The notes under the pieces: generated by a model
Database searches by the model: none
The model's input: the letters and a program-made list of their open reading frames with translations, nothing else
Told to the model about the DNA's origin: nothing
Shown here: one piece after another, positions 48,479 to 57,384 of the stretch
Numbering within the stretch: the first letter of the stretch is position 1
Layout: every line of letters begins with the position of its first letter
Translations under genes and position numbers: made by a program
Assembly: GCF_008329905.1 (NCBI RefSeq)
Contig: NZ_CP032155.1
Coordinates: forward strand, 3,162,001 to 3,226,000
Source: Mycobacterium sp. ELW1
Lineage (GTDB): Bacteria > Actinomycetota > Actinomycetes > Mycobacteriales > Mycobacteriaceae
Direction of reading: 5' to 3'
DNA length: 64,000 nucleotides

Positions 48479-50397
48479 TGCAGGATGAAGTCCTCTTCGA
48501 CGGGCGCCCGGTGCTGTCGCCACAGGTCGACCAGTCGGTAGGGCGTGGCCACGACGACACGGCCCGACTCCGACCGGTAGTAGGTGTGGGCATTCGGTGT
48601 GTGGCACCAGACTGTGCGTTGCATGGCCCGGTCGACGTCGGCGACATAGTCGTCGAAGGCGCGCTGAGTCACCTCCATGGTCGTCGCGTCGCGCAATGCC
48701 ATGAGCTGCAGGCACTCCACGATGAAATGGGCGAGGACCTCCATCGCGAAGTTGGCGCCCGCCCCATGTCCGGGGCTGTAATTCGGTGCCGAGGTGATGA
48801 ACAGGTTCGGGAACCCCGGAACGGTTCCGCCCCGGTATGCGCGCGGGCTGTCTCCCCACTCCCCCGCCAGCGTCTTGCCGTCACGACCGCGGATGTCGAC
48901 CGTCGACAGGAAGTCCAGGTGGTAGCCGGTGGCATAGATGATGACATCGAGGTCGATCTGGCGGCCGTCGGCAGTGCGAATACCGTCGGCATTCACCGCC
49001 GCGGGTTCACTGGCTTCGACAGCGACGTGGTCGCGGGTCAGTGCCGCGTAGTAGCCGCCGGGATCACGAATGATGCGCTTGCCGTACGGCGCGAAGTCGG
49101 GAGTGACCTTGCGCGCCAATTCGGTACCGGCGCCGAAGGTTCGGTCGATGTAGTCCAGGCACATCTGCAACAGGACGTCGTTGGCCGGTGAGATGGACAG
49201 ATGACTCTGCGCCCAGTCCGGGTCCCGCAGGATGACCGGGTAGTTGTTGTCCGCTGTCGCCCAGTACGACTTGAGCCGGTGCCACATCGCGTAGTAGGGC
49301 AGCGCGCGTCCCAGATAGCGGCGGTGTTCGGGGACATCGTCGGAGAGCCGTTTGCGCGGGGCAACCCAGTGCGGTTGACGTTGGAACACGGTGAGCTGTT
49401 CGACCTCGTCGACGCAGGAATCCACGATCTGCACAGCCGTGCAGCCGGCCCCGATCACAGCTACCCGTTTCCCGGCAAGATCCAGGTCAGGATCCCACTG
49501 GGCCGAGTGAATGCTTTTTCCGGAGAACGTATCCCGCCCTGCGAGGTCCGGAAAGCGCGGCCGGTTCAGGTAGCCGGCGGCGGTGACGACGACGCTGGCG
49601 TAGTCGACGGTGCGAGCTCCGTCGGCCGCGCGCGAGTGGATCTGCCACTCTCGCCGCTGCTCGTCCCACCACAAGGCTTCGACCTCGGTGCCGAACCGGA
49701 TGTGGCGCCGCAGGTCGTGCTTGTCGGCCAGCGCCACCAGATACGCCTGATACTCGGCGCCTTGCGGATAGTAGTTGGACCAATCGGGGTTCACCTCGCG
49801 AGACAGCGAGTAGTAGGCCGACGGCGTATCCACACCGATCCCCGGGTATGTGGTGGTCAGCCAGGTGCCGCCGACGTCGTCGTTGCGATCGTAGATCGCA
49901 AAGTGCACACCCTCCTCGGCCGCTGCCAGCGCGACGGCGATACCGGCAAGGCCGGCGCCGATGATCGCCATCGTGGTCGTCGGCGGAATCGGGGTGGTCC
50001 GGGGCAGCGTGGGCTGCGACGGTCGGAAACCACCCTGTTCCAGGAGGAGATCGACGTGTTCGTCGTCGACCACCGCGCCCAGAGCGACAGGCAGCGCAGC
50101 GGCGAACAGGTCACGGTCGTCGGCGGCGAGCGCACCGACCGGTCGTGGCCGACCCAGCGCCGAGACGATCTCGTCGACCAAGGTATCCATCGTGACGGGG
50201 TCCGTCGTCCCGGCACGTTCGGGCGGGTCGGGAACGTGGTCGATCTTGGCGGCGTACCGGTCGACGACAGCGGGGTCGCCGGTCATCTGCGCCAGCACGG
50301 CGACCAGGACGCCGGGGTCGGCCTGCATCAGGTGAGCTCGCAACACGCGCGGGTCGACGTCTGTGCTCGGTGCGACGGCAGATGGTCCAGTGCTCAT
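48475..50397 (-). CDS. Flavin monooxygenase, HAPMO-like BVMO with N-terminal extension
   Basis: A 640-residue FAD/NADPH enzyme. The N-terminal ~135 residues are an extension like that of 4-hydroxyacetophenone monooxygenase (DLFAAALPVALGAVVDDEHVDLLLEQGGF). Then FAD fold MAIIGAGLAGIAVALAAAE, GGTWLTTTYPGIGVDTPSAYYSLS, fingerprint FSGKSIHSAQWD (FxGxxxHxxxWD), NADPH fold VAVIGAGCTAVQIV, and C-terminal ATGYHLDFL. Expected substrate is a methyl ketone or side-chain ketone, producing an ester for the nearby esterases. ATG 50397; divergent from the acyl-CoA dehydrogenase. Confidence 0.88.
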   Translation of the reverse strand: MSTGPSAVAPSTDVDPRVLRAHLMQADPGVLVAVLAQMTGDPAVVDRYAAKIDHVPDPPERAGTTDPVTMDTLVDEIVSALGRPRPVGALAADDRDLFAAALPVALGAVVDDEHVDLLLEQGGFRPSQPTLPRTTPIPPTTTMAIIGAGLAGIAVALAAAEEGVHFAIYDRNDDVGGTWLTTTYPGIGVDTPSAYYSLSREVNPDWSNYYPQGAEYQAYLVALADKHDLRRHIRFGTEVEALWWDEQRREWQIHSRAADGARTVDYASVVVTAAGYLNRPRFPDLAGRDTFSGKSIHSAQWDPDLDLAGKRVAVIGAGCTAVQIVDSCVDEVEQLTVFQRQPHWVAPRKRLSDDVPEHRRYLGRALPYYAMWHRLKSYWATADNNYPVILRDPDWAQSHLSISPANDVLLQMCLDYIDRTFGAGTELARKVTPDFAPYGKRIIRDPGGYYAALTRDHVAVEASEPAAVNADGIRTADGRQIDLDVIIYATGYHLDFLSTVDIRGRDGKTLAGEWGDSPRAYRGGTVPGFPNLFITSAPNYSPGHGAGANFAMEVLAHFIVECLQLMALRDATTMEVTQRAFDDYVADVDRAMQRTVWCHTPNAHTYYRSESGRVVVATPYRLVDLWRQHRAPVEEDFILQ

Positions 50398-50445
50398 GGG
50401 ACCCGAGTATCCGAGGACTGCGCACCGCCGGCAGCGCTGTTGTCT

Positions 50446-50491
50446 ACTCAGCGGGAGACTCAGCGGTGGCAGCCGCCTGCGGTCTTAGAGT
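50446..50491 (+). promoter_or_regulatory. Promoter of the acyl-CoA dehydrogenase with island element
   Basis: ACTCAGCGGGAGA (50446-50458), 27-bp gap, -10 TAGAGT (50486-50491), seven bases, ATG 50499. ACTCAGCGG recurs immediately after the element. Confidence 0.6.
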
Positions 50492-50498
50492 TCGGTCC

Positions 50499-51671
50499 AT
50501 GCAGCGCGTGCACTACGACGACGACCATCTGGCCTTCGGTGACCTGGCCGGCGATTTCGCCGCCAAGGCGATAGCTCCCCACATCGAGTCGTGGGAGACC
50601 GCCGGCATCGCCCCGCGCGATGTCTTCGCGGCCGCGGGAGCGATCGGTCTGCTCGGTTTCGCGGCGCCTGAACAGTTCGGTGGCATGGGCGTCAACGACT
50701 TTCGCTACAACCAGATCCTCATCGAGCGCTGTATGGCGGCACACGCCGGCAACGTCGGACTGAGCTTCGCGGTACACAACGACATCTGCCTGCCCTATCT
50801 CGCGGAGGTCGCCGATGACGAGCAGCGCCGTCGATGGCTGCCCGGCTTCGTGCGGGGCGAGTTGATCGCCGCGATAGCCATGACCGAGCCGGGGGCGGGC
50901 TCCGACGTCGCCGCCATTCGGACGAGCGGTGCCGATGCCGGTGATCACTTCGTGGTCAATGGCGCCAAGACCTTCATCACGAACGGGCAGAATGCCGACC
51001 TGGTGATCACCGCGGTGCGCACCTCCCCCGATCGCCACCGGGGACTGACGTTGATGGTCATCGAACGTGGCATGCCCGGCTTCGAACGAGGCCGCAACCT
51101 CGACAAGCTCGGCCTGCATTGCCAAGACACCTCGGAGCTGTCCTTCACCGACGTGGCGGTACCGAAAGCGAACGTTCTCGGCGACGTGGGCCGGGGTTTC
51201 GAATACCTGATGCGCAATCTCCCCCAGGAGCGGATGCAGATCGCGGTGGGCAGCCTCGGGCGGGCTCGCGCCGCGCTGCAGTGGACGATCGACCACGTTC
51301 GCGATCGCACCGCCTTCGGGAAGCCCATCGGCGCCCTGCAGAACACGCGTTTCGCGCTGGCCGACGCGGCAACCGAGGTCGCGGTCGCAGAGGCCTTCGT
51401 CGACCGCTGCGTCATCGAACTCAACGCCGGTCGGCTGACTCCCGCTGACGCCGCAAAGGCGAAACTCTGGGCAACCGAGATGGAGTTCCGGGTGCTCGAC
51501 AGCTGCCAGCAGTTGTTCGGAGGTTACGGCTATATGCGCGAATACCCGATCGCCCGCGCGGCTGTCGACGCGCGCGTCACCCGGGTGTACGGCGGCACCT
51601 CGGAAATCATGCGGGAGATCATCGGGCGCGACCTCGCCCTGGACCCGACGCGAACGAAGGCCCCGGCGTGA
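50499..51671 (+). CDS. Acyl-CoA dehydrogenase
   Basis: A 390-residue FAD enzyme introducing an alpha-beta double bond into an acyl-CoA. Fold markers IAMTEPGAGSDVAAIRTSGADAG, VNGAKTFITNGQNADLV, LDKLGLHCQDTSELSFTDVAVP, ERMQIAVGSLGRARAALQWTIDHVRDRTAFGKPI and LQNTRFALADA, ending in CQQLFGGYGYMREYPIARAAVDARVTRVYGGTSEIMREIIGRDL. The catalytic base is in the YGGTSEIM region, as in bacterial short/medium-chain types. ATG 50499 fits a leaderless promoter. Its stop overlaps the ligase GTG. Together they start CoA-dependent degradation. Confidence 0.92.
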   Translation: MQRVHYDDDHLAFGDLAGDFAAKAIAPHIESWETAGIAPRDVFAAAGAIGLLGFAAPEQFGGMGVNDFRYNQILIERCMAAHAGNVGLSFAVHNDICLPYLAEVADDEQRRRWLPGFVRGELIAAIAMTEPGAGSDVAAIRTSGADAGDHFVVNGAKTFITNGQNADLVITAVRTSPDRHRGLTLMVIERGMPGFERGRNLDKLGLHCQDTSELSFTDVAVPKANVLGDVGRGFEYLMRNLPQERMQIAVGSLGRARAALQWTIDHVRDRTAFGKPIGALQNTRFALADAATEVAVAEAFVDRCVIELNAGRLTPADAAKAKLWATEMEFRVLDSCQQLFGGYGYMREYPIARAAVDARVTRVYGGTSEIMREIIGRDLALDPTRTKAPA

Positions 51672-53236
51672 GTGTGCAGGACCTGGTTGGCGCCGCCCGC
51701 GGTCACGGCCTCGGAGACATTCCCCGGCGCACCGCCCGCCGGTTCCCGGACAAGGTCGCTGTCGTCGACGGTGAGGTCACCCTGACCTTCGCCGAGTTCG
51801 ACGAGCTCGTCGATCGCGCCGCTGCCGCGTTGAGCGACAACGGGTTCGGGCCCGGTGATCGGGTGGCGTTGCTGGCCCGCAATTGCTGGCAGTACGCGGT
51901 GCTCGCGTTCGCCACGGCGCGCGCAGCAGTGGTGCTCGTCCCGCTGAACTTCATGCTCACCGCCGAAGAAATCGCCTACATCGTGGATCACTGCCGAGCC
52001 ACGGGCTTCATCGCCGAGGCTGATCTCACCGCGGTGGCCGAGGAAGCGATGCGCCGCAGTGGAACTGTCCCGACGCGGATCGCCATCCCCGCGCCGGGAT
52101 CGCCGCTGCCACCGGGATGGATCGACTTCGATCACAGCCTGACCACCACGTCGCCCCCGCCGAGGCCCCGGGTCGACGATGACCAACTGCTGCGGGTGAT
52201 GTACACCAGCGGAACCGAGTCACGGCCCAAGGGCGTCATGCACACCAGCCGCAGTCTGATGTGGCAGTACGTCAGTTCCATCACCGCGGGATCGATGAGC
52301 ACCGACGACATCGAAATTCACTCACTGCCGCTCTACCACTGTGCGCAGCTGGACAACTTCCTGGCGACCGATATCTACCTCGGCGCAACGAGCATCCTGT
52401 TACCGCGGCCCGATCCGGAGATGGTGCTGCGCACCATCGAGCGGTACGCGGTGACCAACTACTTCGCTCCCCCGACGGTATGGATCAGCCTGCTGCGGAG
52501 TCCGGTGTTCGATCGAGTCGACCTCTCGAGCTTGCGAAAGGGTTACTACGGAGCGTCGGCGATGCCGACCGAGATCCTGCACGAGATCCGGCACCGCCTA
52601 CCCAACCTGCAGCTCTGGAACTTCTACGGGCAGACCGAGATTGCACCACTTGCGTCCGCGCTCGGCCCGGAAGATCAGGAGCTTCACGCCGGTGCCGCGG
52701 GGCGCCCGGTGCTCAACGTGGAAACCGCGATCCTCGATGACTCCGACATCCCGGTCGCGGCGGGGACTGTCGGCGAGATCTCTCATCGGAGTCCGCACCT
52801 CATGCTCGGATACCTCGACGACCCGGACAAGACGGCCGAGGCCTTCCGCGGCGGCTGGTTCCACTCGGGCGATCTCGGCTTCTACGACCACGCCGGGTTG
52901 CTCCATGTCGTGGACCGGAAGAAAGACATGATCAAGACCGGCGGCGAGAATGTGGCCAGTCGCGAGGTCGAGGACGTGCTGTACTTGCACGCCGGTGTCG
53001 AGGAGGCGGCGGTTTTCGGGCTGGCGCACCCGGTGTGGGTGGAAGCTGTGGTGGCCGCGGTGGTCCCGCGCTCCGGCGCGGAGCTGACCGAGGACGACGT
53101 CCTCGGCCATTGCCGGCAACACCTGGCCGGGTTCAAGACGCCCAAACACGTGTTCTTCGTTGATCAGTTGCCGAAAAACCCCAGCGGGAAGCTGCTGAAA
53201 CGCGACCTCCGGCAACGGTTCACACTACCGATGTAA
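51668..53236 (+). CDS. Acyl-CoA synthetase (AMP-forming ligase)
   Basis: A 522-residue ANL-superfamily ligase activating a carboxylic acid to its CoA thioester. P-loop-like MYTSGTESRPKGVMHT (about 177-192), A5 motif NFYGQTEI, A7 GWFHSGDLGFYDHAGLLHVVDRKKDMIKTGGENVASREVED, and the catalytic lysine near the end in KNPSGKLLKRDL. The substrate is probably an acid released by ring cleavage or esterase action. GTG 51668 overlaps the upstream stop. A T7 run follows about 40 bp after its stop. Confidence 0.9.
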   Translation: MSVQDLVGAARGHGLGDIPRRTARRFPDKVAVVDGEVTLTFAEFDELVDRAAAALSDNGFGPGDRVALLARNCWQYAVLAFATARAAVVLVPLNFMLTAEEIAYIVDHCRATGFIAEADLTAVAEEAMRRSGTVPTRIAIPAPGSPLPPGWIDFDHSLTTTSPPPRPRVDDDQLLRVMYTSGTESRPKGVMHTSRSLMWQYVSSITAGSMSTDDIEIHSLPLYHCAQLDNFLATDIYLGATSILLPRPDPEMVLRTIERYAVTNYFAPPTVWISLLRSPVFDRVDLSSLRKGYYGASAMPTEILHEIRHRLPNLQLWNFYGQTEIAPLASALGPEDQELHAGAAGRPVLNVETAILDDSDIPVAAGTVGEISHRSPHLMLGYLDDPDKTAEAFRGGWFHSGDLGFYDHAGLLHVVDRKKDMIKTGGENVASREVEDVLYLHAGVEEAAVFGLAHPVWVEAVVAAVVPRSGAELTEDDVLGHCRQHLAGFKTPKHVFFVDQLPKNPSGKLLKRDLRQRFTLPM

Positions 53237-53259
53237 CCCCACCTCGATCTGGGTGTTCC

Positions 53260-53306
53260 ACTCAACGGGCAGGTGCGGTTTTTTTGGCGCCCGGCCCGAG
53301 TTGACT
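53260..53306 (+). promoter_or_regulatory. Promoter of the SnoaL-like gene with a variant island element
   Basis: ACTCAACGGGCAG (53260-53272), 28-bp gap, -10 TTGACT (53301-53306), seven bases, ATG 53314. A T7 run lies between element and -10. Element and -10 are both less perfect than at 50499 and 60709, but the spacing is the same. Confidence 0.5.
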
Positions 53307-53313
53307 GCCGGGT

Positions 53314-53802
53314 ATGAGCAACGAGATCACGGTGGCCGAGGTGCAGGAGTTCATCGCCGGATTCTGGTATCACTACGACCAGGGCCACTTCGACGAGGTG
53401 GGAATCCGCCTCGCCGACGAGATGGAGTACCTGAGTCGGTCCGATTCCGGTAACTGCCCGTTCGAGCACCTGCTGGCAGCCGAATTGAGCGGCAAGGCAG
53501 AAACACTCGCGTGGCTGACCGAGCATCGCAACGAGAACCCGTATCCATGCCGGCACCACGCGACCAACATCTTTCGCACCGGTGTGGCTGGCGACGTGAC
53601 CACTGTTCGCTTCTATATGTTCGTCAACCAGATCACCAACAACGTGCCGTTCGCGGTGTCCAGCGGCATCGCCGACGCCGGTATCCGGCGCGCCGGCGAC
53701 TCGCTGGTGCTGACCTCCCTGACGGTGGTGCTCGACGCCGAGGATTCGATTCCGTTCGCTCAACACGCGGCCAAGGCCGCAGCCGGTACGCAACCGGCGT
53801 GA
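53314..53802 (+). CDS. SnoaL-like NTF2-fold protein
   Basis: A 162-residue NTF2-fold protein (FWYHYDQGHFDEVGIRLADEMEYLSR...HHATNIFRTGVAGDVTTVRFYMFVNQITNN). Such small pockets serve as isomerases, dehydratases or ligand binders in steroid and polyketide routes. No catalytic residues can be fixed. ATG 53314 lies seven bases after a TTGACT -10. Its stop overlaps the SDR start (GTGA), and the SDR, esterase and next gene form one operon. Confidence 0.75.
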   Translation: MSNEITVAEVQEFIAGFWYHYDQGHFDEVGIRLADEMEYLSRSDSGNCPFEHLLAAELSGKAETLAWLTEHRNENPYPCRHHATNIFRTGVAGDVTTVRFYMFVNQITNNVPFAVSSGIADAGIRRAGDSLVLTSLTVVLDAEDSIPFAQHAAKAAAGTQPA

Positions 53803-54662
53803 GCGCCCGCGAGACCTTCGGCGGGGGCGTCGCGGTCATCACCGGTGCCGGCGCCGGAATCGGCGCGGGCCTGGCCCGCCATGCCAGCAGCCTGGGCATG
53901 ACGGTGGTGCTGGCCGACGTCGACGCCGCCGCCGTGGCGGCGCTGCGCGAAGAACTCTGCGCGACAGGTGCATCCGCGATCGACGCGGTCTGCGATGTGC
54001 GTGACGCCGACGCCGTCCAAGCGTTGGCCGATCAGGTGTACCGCGATCTCGGCGGCGTTCGCCTGCTCGTCAACAACGCAGGTGTCGAACAGTTCGGCTA
54101 CCTGTGGGACACCCCCGTCGACAACTGGCAGCGCGTCGTGGACGTCAACATCAGCGGGGTCTTCAACGGTATCCGGGCGTTCCTCCCGAAGATGATGGCC
54201 ACCGATGCGCCGGCATGGGTGTGGAACCTGTCCTCGGTCGGCGGCGTCGCGGTGGTCCCTCTGCAGGCGCCCTACATCATGAGTAAGCACGCTGTGCTCG
54301 CACTGACCGAGTGCCTGCATCTGGAAGTTCAATCCGCGGGTCATGCTCACCACCTGCACGTCCAGGCGGTACTGCCCGGCGCTGTGGCCTCCAACATCTT
54401 CGAGTCCGCCGGCGGAGTGGATTCCGGCGACGCACAGGCGGCCGAGGCACAGCGGGCCGCCATGCTGGACATCAAGGCCGAGGCCATGGACCCGTTGAGC
54501 GCCGCACAGGTGGTCTTCGACCAAGCCGCCGAAGACCGGTTCTATCTGCTCACTCAACCCGACTACGTCGGCTCGGCGATGGCGGAGCGAGCCCGGGTGC
54601 TGACCACTCAGGAGCCGCCGACGTTGCGCACCCGGCGCCGATTCGACCCGAGCCGGCACTGA
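53799..54662 (+). CDS. SDR following the SnoaL-like gene
   Basis: A 287-residue SDR: VAVITGAGAGIGAGLARHASSLG, LADVDAAAV (Asp for NAD+), NNAGVEQFGYLWDTPVDNWQRVVDVN, catalytic Ser in WNLSSVGG, and YIMSKHAVLALTE (Y-x-x-x-K). The C-terminal part (AEDRFYLLTQPDYVGSAMAERARVL) is the type in many mycobacterial long SDRs. Start GTG 53799 overlaps SnoaL stop; its TGA shares a base with the esterase ATG (TGATG). Confidence 0.87.
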   Translation: MSARETFGGGVAVITGAGAGIGAGLARHASSLGMTVVLADVDAAAVAALREELCATGASAIDAVCDVRDADAVQALADQVYRDLGGVRLLVNNAGVEQFGYLWDTPVDNWQRVVDVNISGVFNGIRAFLPKMMATDAPAWVWNLSSVGGVAVVPLQAPYIMSKHAVLALTECLHLEVQSAGHAHHLHVQAVLPGAVASNIFESAGGVDSGDAQAAEAQRAAMLDIKAEAMDPLSAAQVVFDQAAEDRFYLLTQPDYVGSAMAERARVLTTQEPPTLRTRRRFDPSRH

Positions 54663-55699
54663 TGCGTCCCCCACAACTCGATCCGGACGCGGCCGACCGC
54701 GTCGCGTCCCTGGGTGTGCTGCCTCCCATGCGAATCCGGGGTCTGGCCGCGGTGCGGTCCGGCCTCGAAGCCGCGCCGCGTCCGCAGATGCCTCCGATGG
54801 CCGAGATCCGCGACGTGGCGGCATCGGGACCGGCGGGGTCGATCCCGTTGCGGATCTACCGGCCCACCAACGACCCTCACTCACCGGTGTTGGTGTACCT
54901 GCACGGCGGCGGCCTGGTGATGGGAAGCAATCACTCATTCGAACCCCTGGCGCGGGAGCTGGCCCACGCCAGCGGCGCGGCGGTGGTAGCGGTCGAATAC
55001 CGGCTCGCGCCGGAGTCACCGCCGCCGGCTCAATTCGACGACGCCTACGCGGCCACCGAATGGGTTGCCGCCCATGCCGATTCCCTGGGCTTTGATGGCA
55101 GCCGCCTCGCGGTGGTGGGCGACAGCGCCGGTGGCTCGCTGGCGGCCGCCGTCGCTCTGGCGGCACGCGACCACCGCGGACCCCGAATCTGCGCTCAGGT
55201 GCTGCTCTATCCCGGCCTGGACCGAGATATGGGTGCCGCATCGATCACGTCGATGCCGGATGCGCCGATGCTGCGCCACGACGACATCCTGTACATGCAC
55301 GAACTGGTCGACCGCGGCGCCGGAGCGCCGCACGATCCCTACCAAATCCCAGCCTATGCAGAGGATCTGAGCGACCTGCCGGCTGCCATCGTGGTCACCG
55401 CAGAGTGTGACCCGATCAGGGATTGGGGAGAACGGTACGGGTGCCGGCTGCGTGATGCCGGCGTGCATACGACGATCACGCGTTACCCGGGTGTGTATCA
55501 CGGATTTTTGATGCGCTCGGATGCCACCGCTCGTGGGCGGCTGGCCATCGCAGAAATCGGGGCTCTGCTGCGCACCAAATTCTCTCACTCCCTCGGTTGC
55601 AGCGAACCTCCCGATCAACGGACGTCGGCCCCATCCGCCGGGCCATCGCCCACCACAATCGAAAGCCTCATCACCGAAGGAGATCATCGTGCTGACTGA
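54662..55699 (+). CDS. Alpha/beta hydrolase, hormone-sensitive-lipase type esterase, copy 2
   Basis: A 345-residue bHSL-type esterase: HGGGLVMG oxyanion loop, GDSAGGS nucleophile (Ser), acid ECDPIRDWG, base VYHGF. The N-terminal cap (LPPMRIRGLAAVRSGLEAAPRPQMPPM) is like that of steroid and acetyl esterases. The C-terminal ~40 residues (SEPPDQRTSAPSAGPSPTTIES) are unlike the family and may be a read-on tail over the next start. It overlaps the next gene by 11 bp. Confidence 0.87.
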   Translation: MRPPQLDPDAADRVASLGVLPPMRIRGLAAVRSGLEAAPRPQMPPMAEIRDVAASGPAGSIPLRIYRPTNDPHSPVLVYLHGGGLVMGSNHSFEPLARELAHASGAAVVAVEYRLAPESPPPAQFDDAYAATEWVAAHADSLGFDGSRLAVVGDSAGGSLAAAVALAARDHRGPRICAQVLLYPGLDRDMGAASITSMPDAPMLRHDDILYMHELVDRGAGAPHDPYQIPAYAEDLSDLPAAIVVTAECDPIRDWGERYGCRLRDAGVHTTITRYPGVYHGFLMRSDATARGRLAIAEIGALLRTKFSHSLGCSEPPDQRTSAPSAGPSPTTIESLITEGDHRAD

Positions 55700-56765
55700 C
55701 GAGCAGCGTCTGGAATTGTCCGACATCCTGCGTCCGGTGGCGCCGCCGCGTGAGATCTCCGATATCTATACCGCGGACCAACGACGCCGGCTGCTCGATG
55801 TCGTGCACACGCAAGGCCCGTGGAAGCTCATCATCGCTCAGCATTTCGCGTCGGCCGATGAATTGATGGCCACGATGAGTGGCGCCTTTCCCGAGGGGTT
55901 CACGCCCTCGCTGGACCTGTTCCTCACCCCCACCTTTCGCGGCTATCTGGCAAACTACGGCACCGTCCTCTACCCCGAGTTGCACGACTGCTTCTACAAC
56001 GCCGACTTCGTCGAGCATGCGAAGAGCTACTGGAACGCGCAGTACGCCAAGCCCGAGATGATGTTGTTCAACATCAATGGCCCCTGCGCCAACCGCGACC
56101 CCGGACACCTGGACTCCCCCAGCTTCCGCGGCGTGCGCCACTCGAATGCGCCCACCTGGTTGTGCAGCGTGATGGGCAAGTCCGGGCTGTTCACCGACTA
56201 CCTCATCAAGATGGCTCAGGTCATCACCTGGTTCTCTCTCGACGAAGGATCCGGTTTCACGTATTGGCCGGACGGCCCCCTCAAGCCACCTGCCCGCGTC
56301 CTGCCGCCGATCAACAACCGCGGGGTCGTCGTGCAGAACGAAATGATGGTGCACCGCGGGGAGGCGAATGGACCACTGGAGCAACAGGTTCCGGCCGGAC
56401 TGGAATTCGATACCGTCTTCGCCGGCGATCCTGCCGACCGCGACAGCTGGGTCCTGAAGAACGGCGAGGACGTGATCGCCCGTCACCACACCGACGAACT
56501 GCGATTCCTCGTGCACTGGTCGGCCGAAGTCTTCACCGACTTCGACGAACTGAAGAAGAACATGGACGGCTCCGACGACATCACGATCGAGCGCGCCATC
56601 GACATGATGGTCGACGACCTCAACGGCAAGGGCATCACACTCGACGTGCCGAGCGAGCCGCTGCACGATCCGCAGTTCATCAGCGCCCTCAACGCTGCCT
56701 ACGATCTCGGCGGTCCAGCCAGCTACCCCGAGGATGCACCCGTGAGCGCGTTCCAGTTCGCCTGA
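55689..56765 (+). CDS. Unrecognised protein, possible 2-oxoglutarate/iron oxygenase
   Basis: A 358-residue cytosolic protein I cannot assign. A His-x-Asp in DPGHLDSPSF (about residue 140) and a later His in MMVHRGEANGP (about 222), followed by ARHHTDELRFLVHWSAEVF, could form a 2-His-1-carboxylate iron site as in phytanoyl-CoA dioxygenase-like enzymes. This is a suggestion from pattern only. GTG 55689 follows an excellent GAAGGAG and lies inside the end of the esterase gene, so it is translated from the same message. What follows is an SDR relic. Confidence 0.5.
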   Translation: MLTDEQRLELSDILRPVAPPREISDIYTADQRRRLLDVVHTQGPWKLIIAQHFASADELMATMSGAFPEGFTPSLDLFLTPTFRGYLANYGTVLYPELHDCFYNADFVEHAKSYWNAQYAKPEMMLFNINGPCANRDPGHLDSPSFRGVRHSNAPTWLCSVMGKSGLFTDYLIKMAQVITWFSLDEGSGFTYWPDGPLKPPARVLPPINNRGVVVQNEMMVHRGEANGPLEQQVPAGLEFDTVFAGDPADRDSWVLKNGEDVIARHHTDELRFLVHWSAEVFTDFDELKKNMDGSDDITIERAIDMMVDDLNGKGITLDVPSEPLHDPQFISALNAAYDLGGPASYPEDAPVSAFQFA

Positions 56766-56766
56766 G

Positions 56767-56874
56767 CAGAAAGCCGCCGCTGTCATCGCTATGGTTGCCT
56801 CCGATGACGGTGCGTTCATCACCGGCAGCGAAATCCGGGCGGACGGCGGCGACACACGCCTGATCGGCAAAGGA
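56767..56874 (+). pseudogene. Relic of an SDR C-terminus
   Basis: About 36 codons read QKAAAVIAMVASDDGAFITGSEIRADGG, the last strand and helix of a classical SDR (S-D-D-x-x-F-I-T-G-S-E-I-R-x-D-G-G). No start codon upstream except ATG 56791, and no Rossmann part. It follows the preceding stop by one base. The ribosome site of the next gene (AAAGGAG) lies just beyond it. A deletion has apparently removed the rest of an SDR here. Confidence 0.7.
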
Positions 56875-56884
56875 GACACGGATC

Positions 56885-57328
56885 ATGGATCCAGATTCCC
56901 TGGCCAGGTTGCTCGACGAACGTCTCATCGAACGGGCATTGACCCTGTTCGCGCGCGCGATGGACGACCGGGACTGGACCGCGATGGCCGCACTTCTCAC
57001 TGACGATGCGGTGGGCGACTTGGGGACCGGCCCCCTCGCAGGCAGCGGGGCGATCATCGAGTTGATCCGCGGCTATCTCGACAATTGCGGCCCCACTCAA
57101 CATCTGTTGGGCAACGTCATCGTCGATGTCGCCGGTGACATCGCTACCAGCAGGGCCTATATCCATGACGTCCACCTCAACGCGGCTGCCGATCCGGCGG
57201 TTCGCTTCTACACCCTCGGCGACTACCACGACACCTGGCGCCGAATGGGCGACGGCAGTTGGCGCATTTCCGAACGGCTCAAAGCCAACCGCGGCTACGT
57301 CGGCCCACTGGAGATTTTCGGCGACTGA
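56885..57328 (+). CDS. SnoaL/NTF2-like protein, second
   Basis: A 147-residue NTF2-fold protein: DERLIERALTLFARAMDDRDWTAMAALLTDDAVGDLGTGPLAGSGAIIELIRGYLDNCGPTQHLLGNVIVDVAGDIATSRAYIHDVHL, close to SnoaL_4-type isomerase/dehydratase relatives such as scytalone dehydratase-like proteins. Its pocket has His and Asp (TQHLLGN; DVHL). ATG 56885 behind AAAGGAG. Different subfamily from the protein at 53314. It is the last gene before the convergent unknown gene at 57385. Confidence 0.8.
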   Translation: MDPDSLARLLDERLIERALTLFARAMDDRDWTAMAALLTDDAVGDLGTGPLAGSGAIIELIRGYLDNCGPTQHLLGNVIVDVAGDIATSRAYIHDVHLNAAADPAVRFYTLGDYHDTWRRMGDGSWRISERLKANRGYVGPLEIFGD

Positions 57329-57384
57329 CCGCTCGGGTCTCCGCGGGGAGCGGCCGCCTCCGTCACATGGTATTGGAGTACCGG

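Noticed and set aside
53273..53290. T7 run after the acyl-CoA ligase as an intrinsic terminator
   Set aside because: Only a weak imperfect stem (CACCT/AGGTG) precedes it, and it lies within the next promoter.
53760..55241. 493-codon minus-strand frame
   Set aside because: Antisense to the SDR and esterase genes; Arg/Pro/Gly-rich with no domains, a GC-bias artefact.
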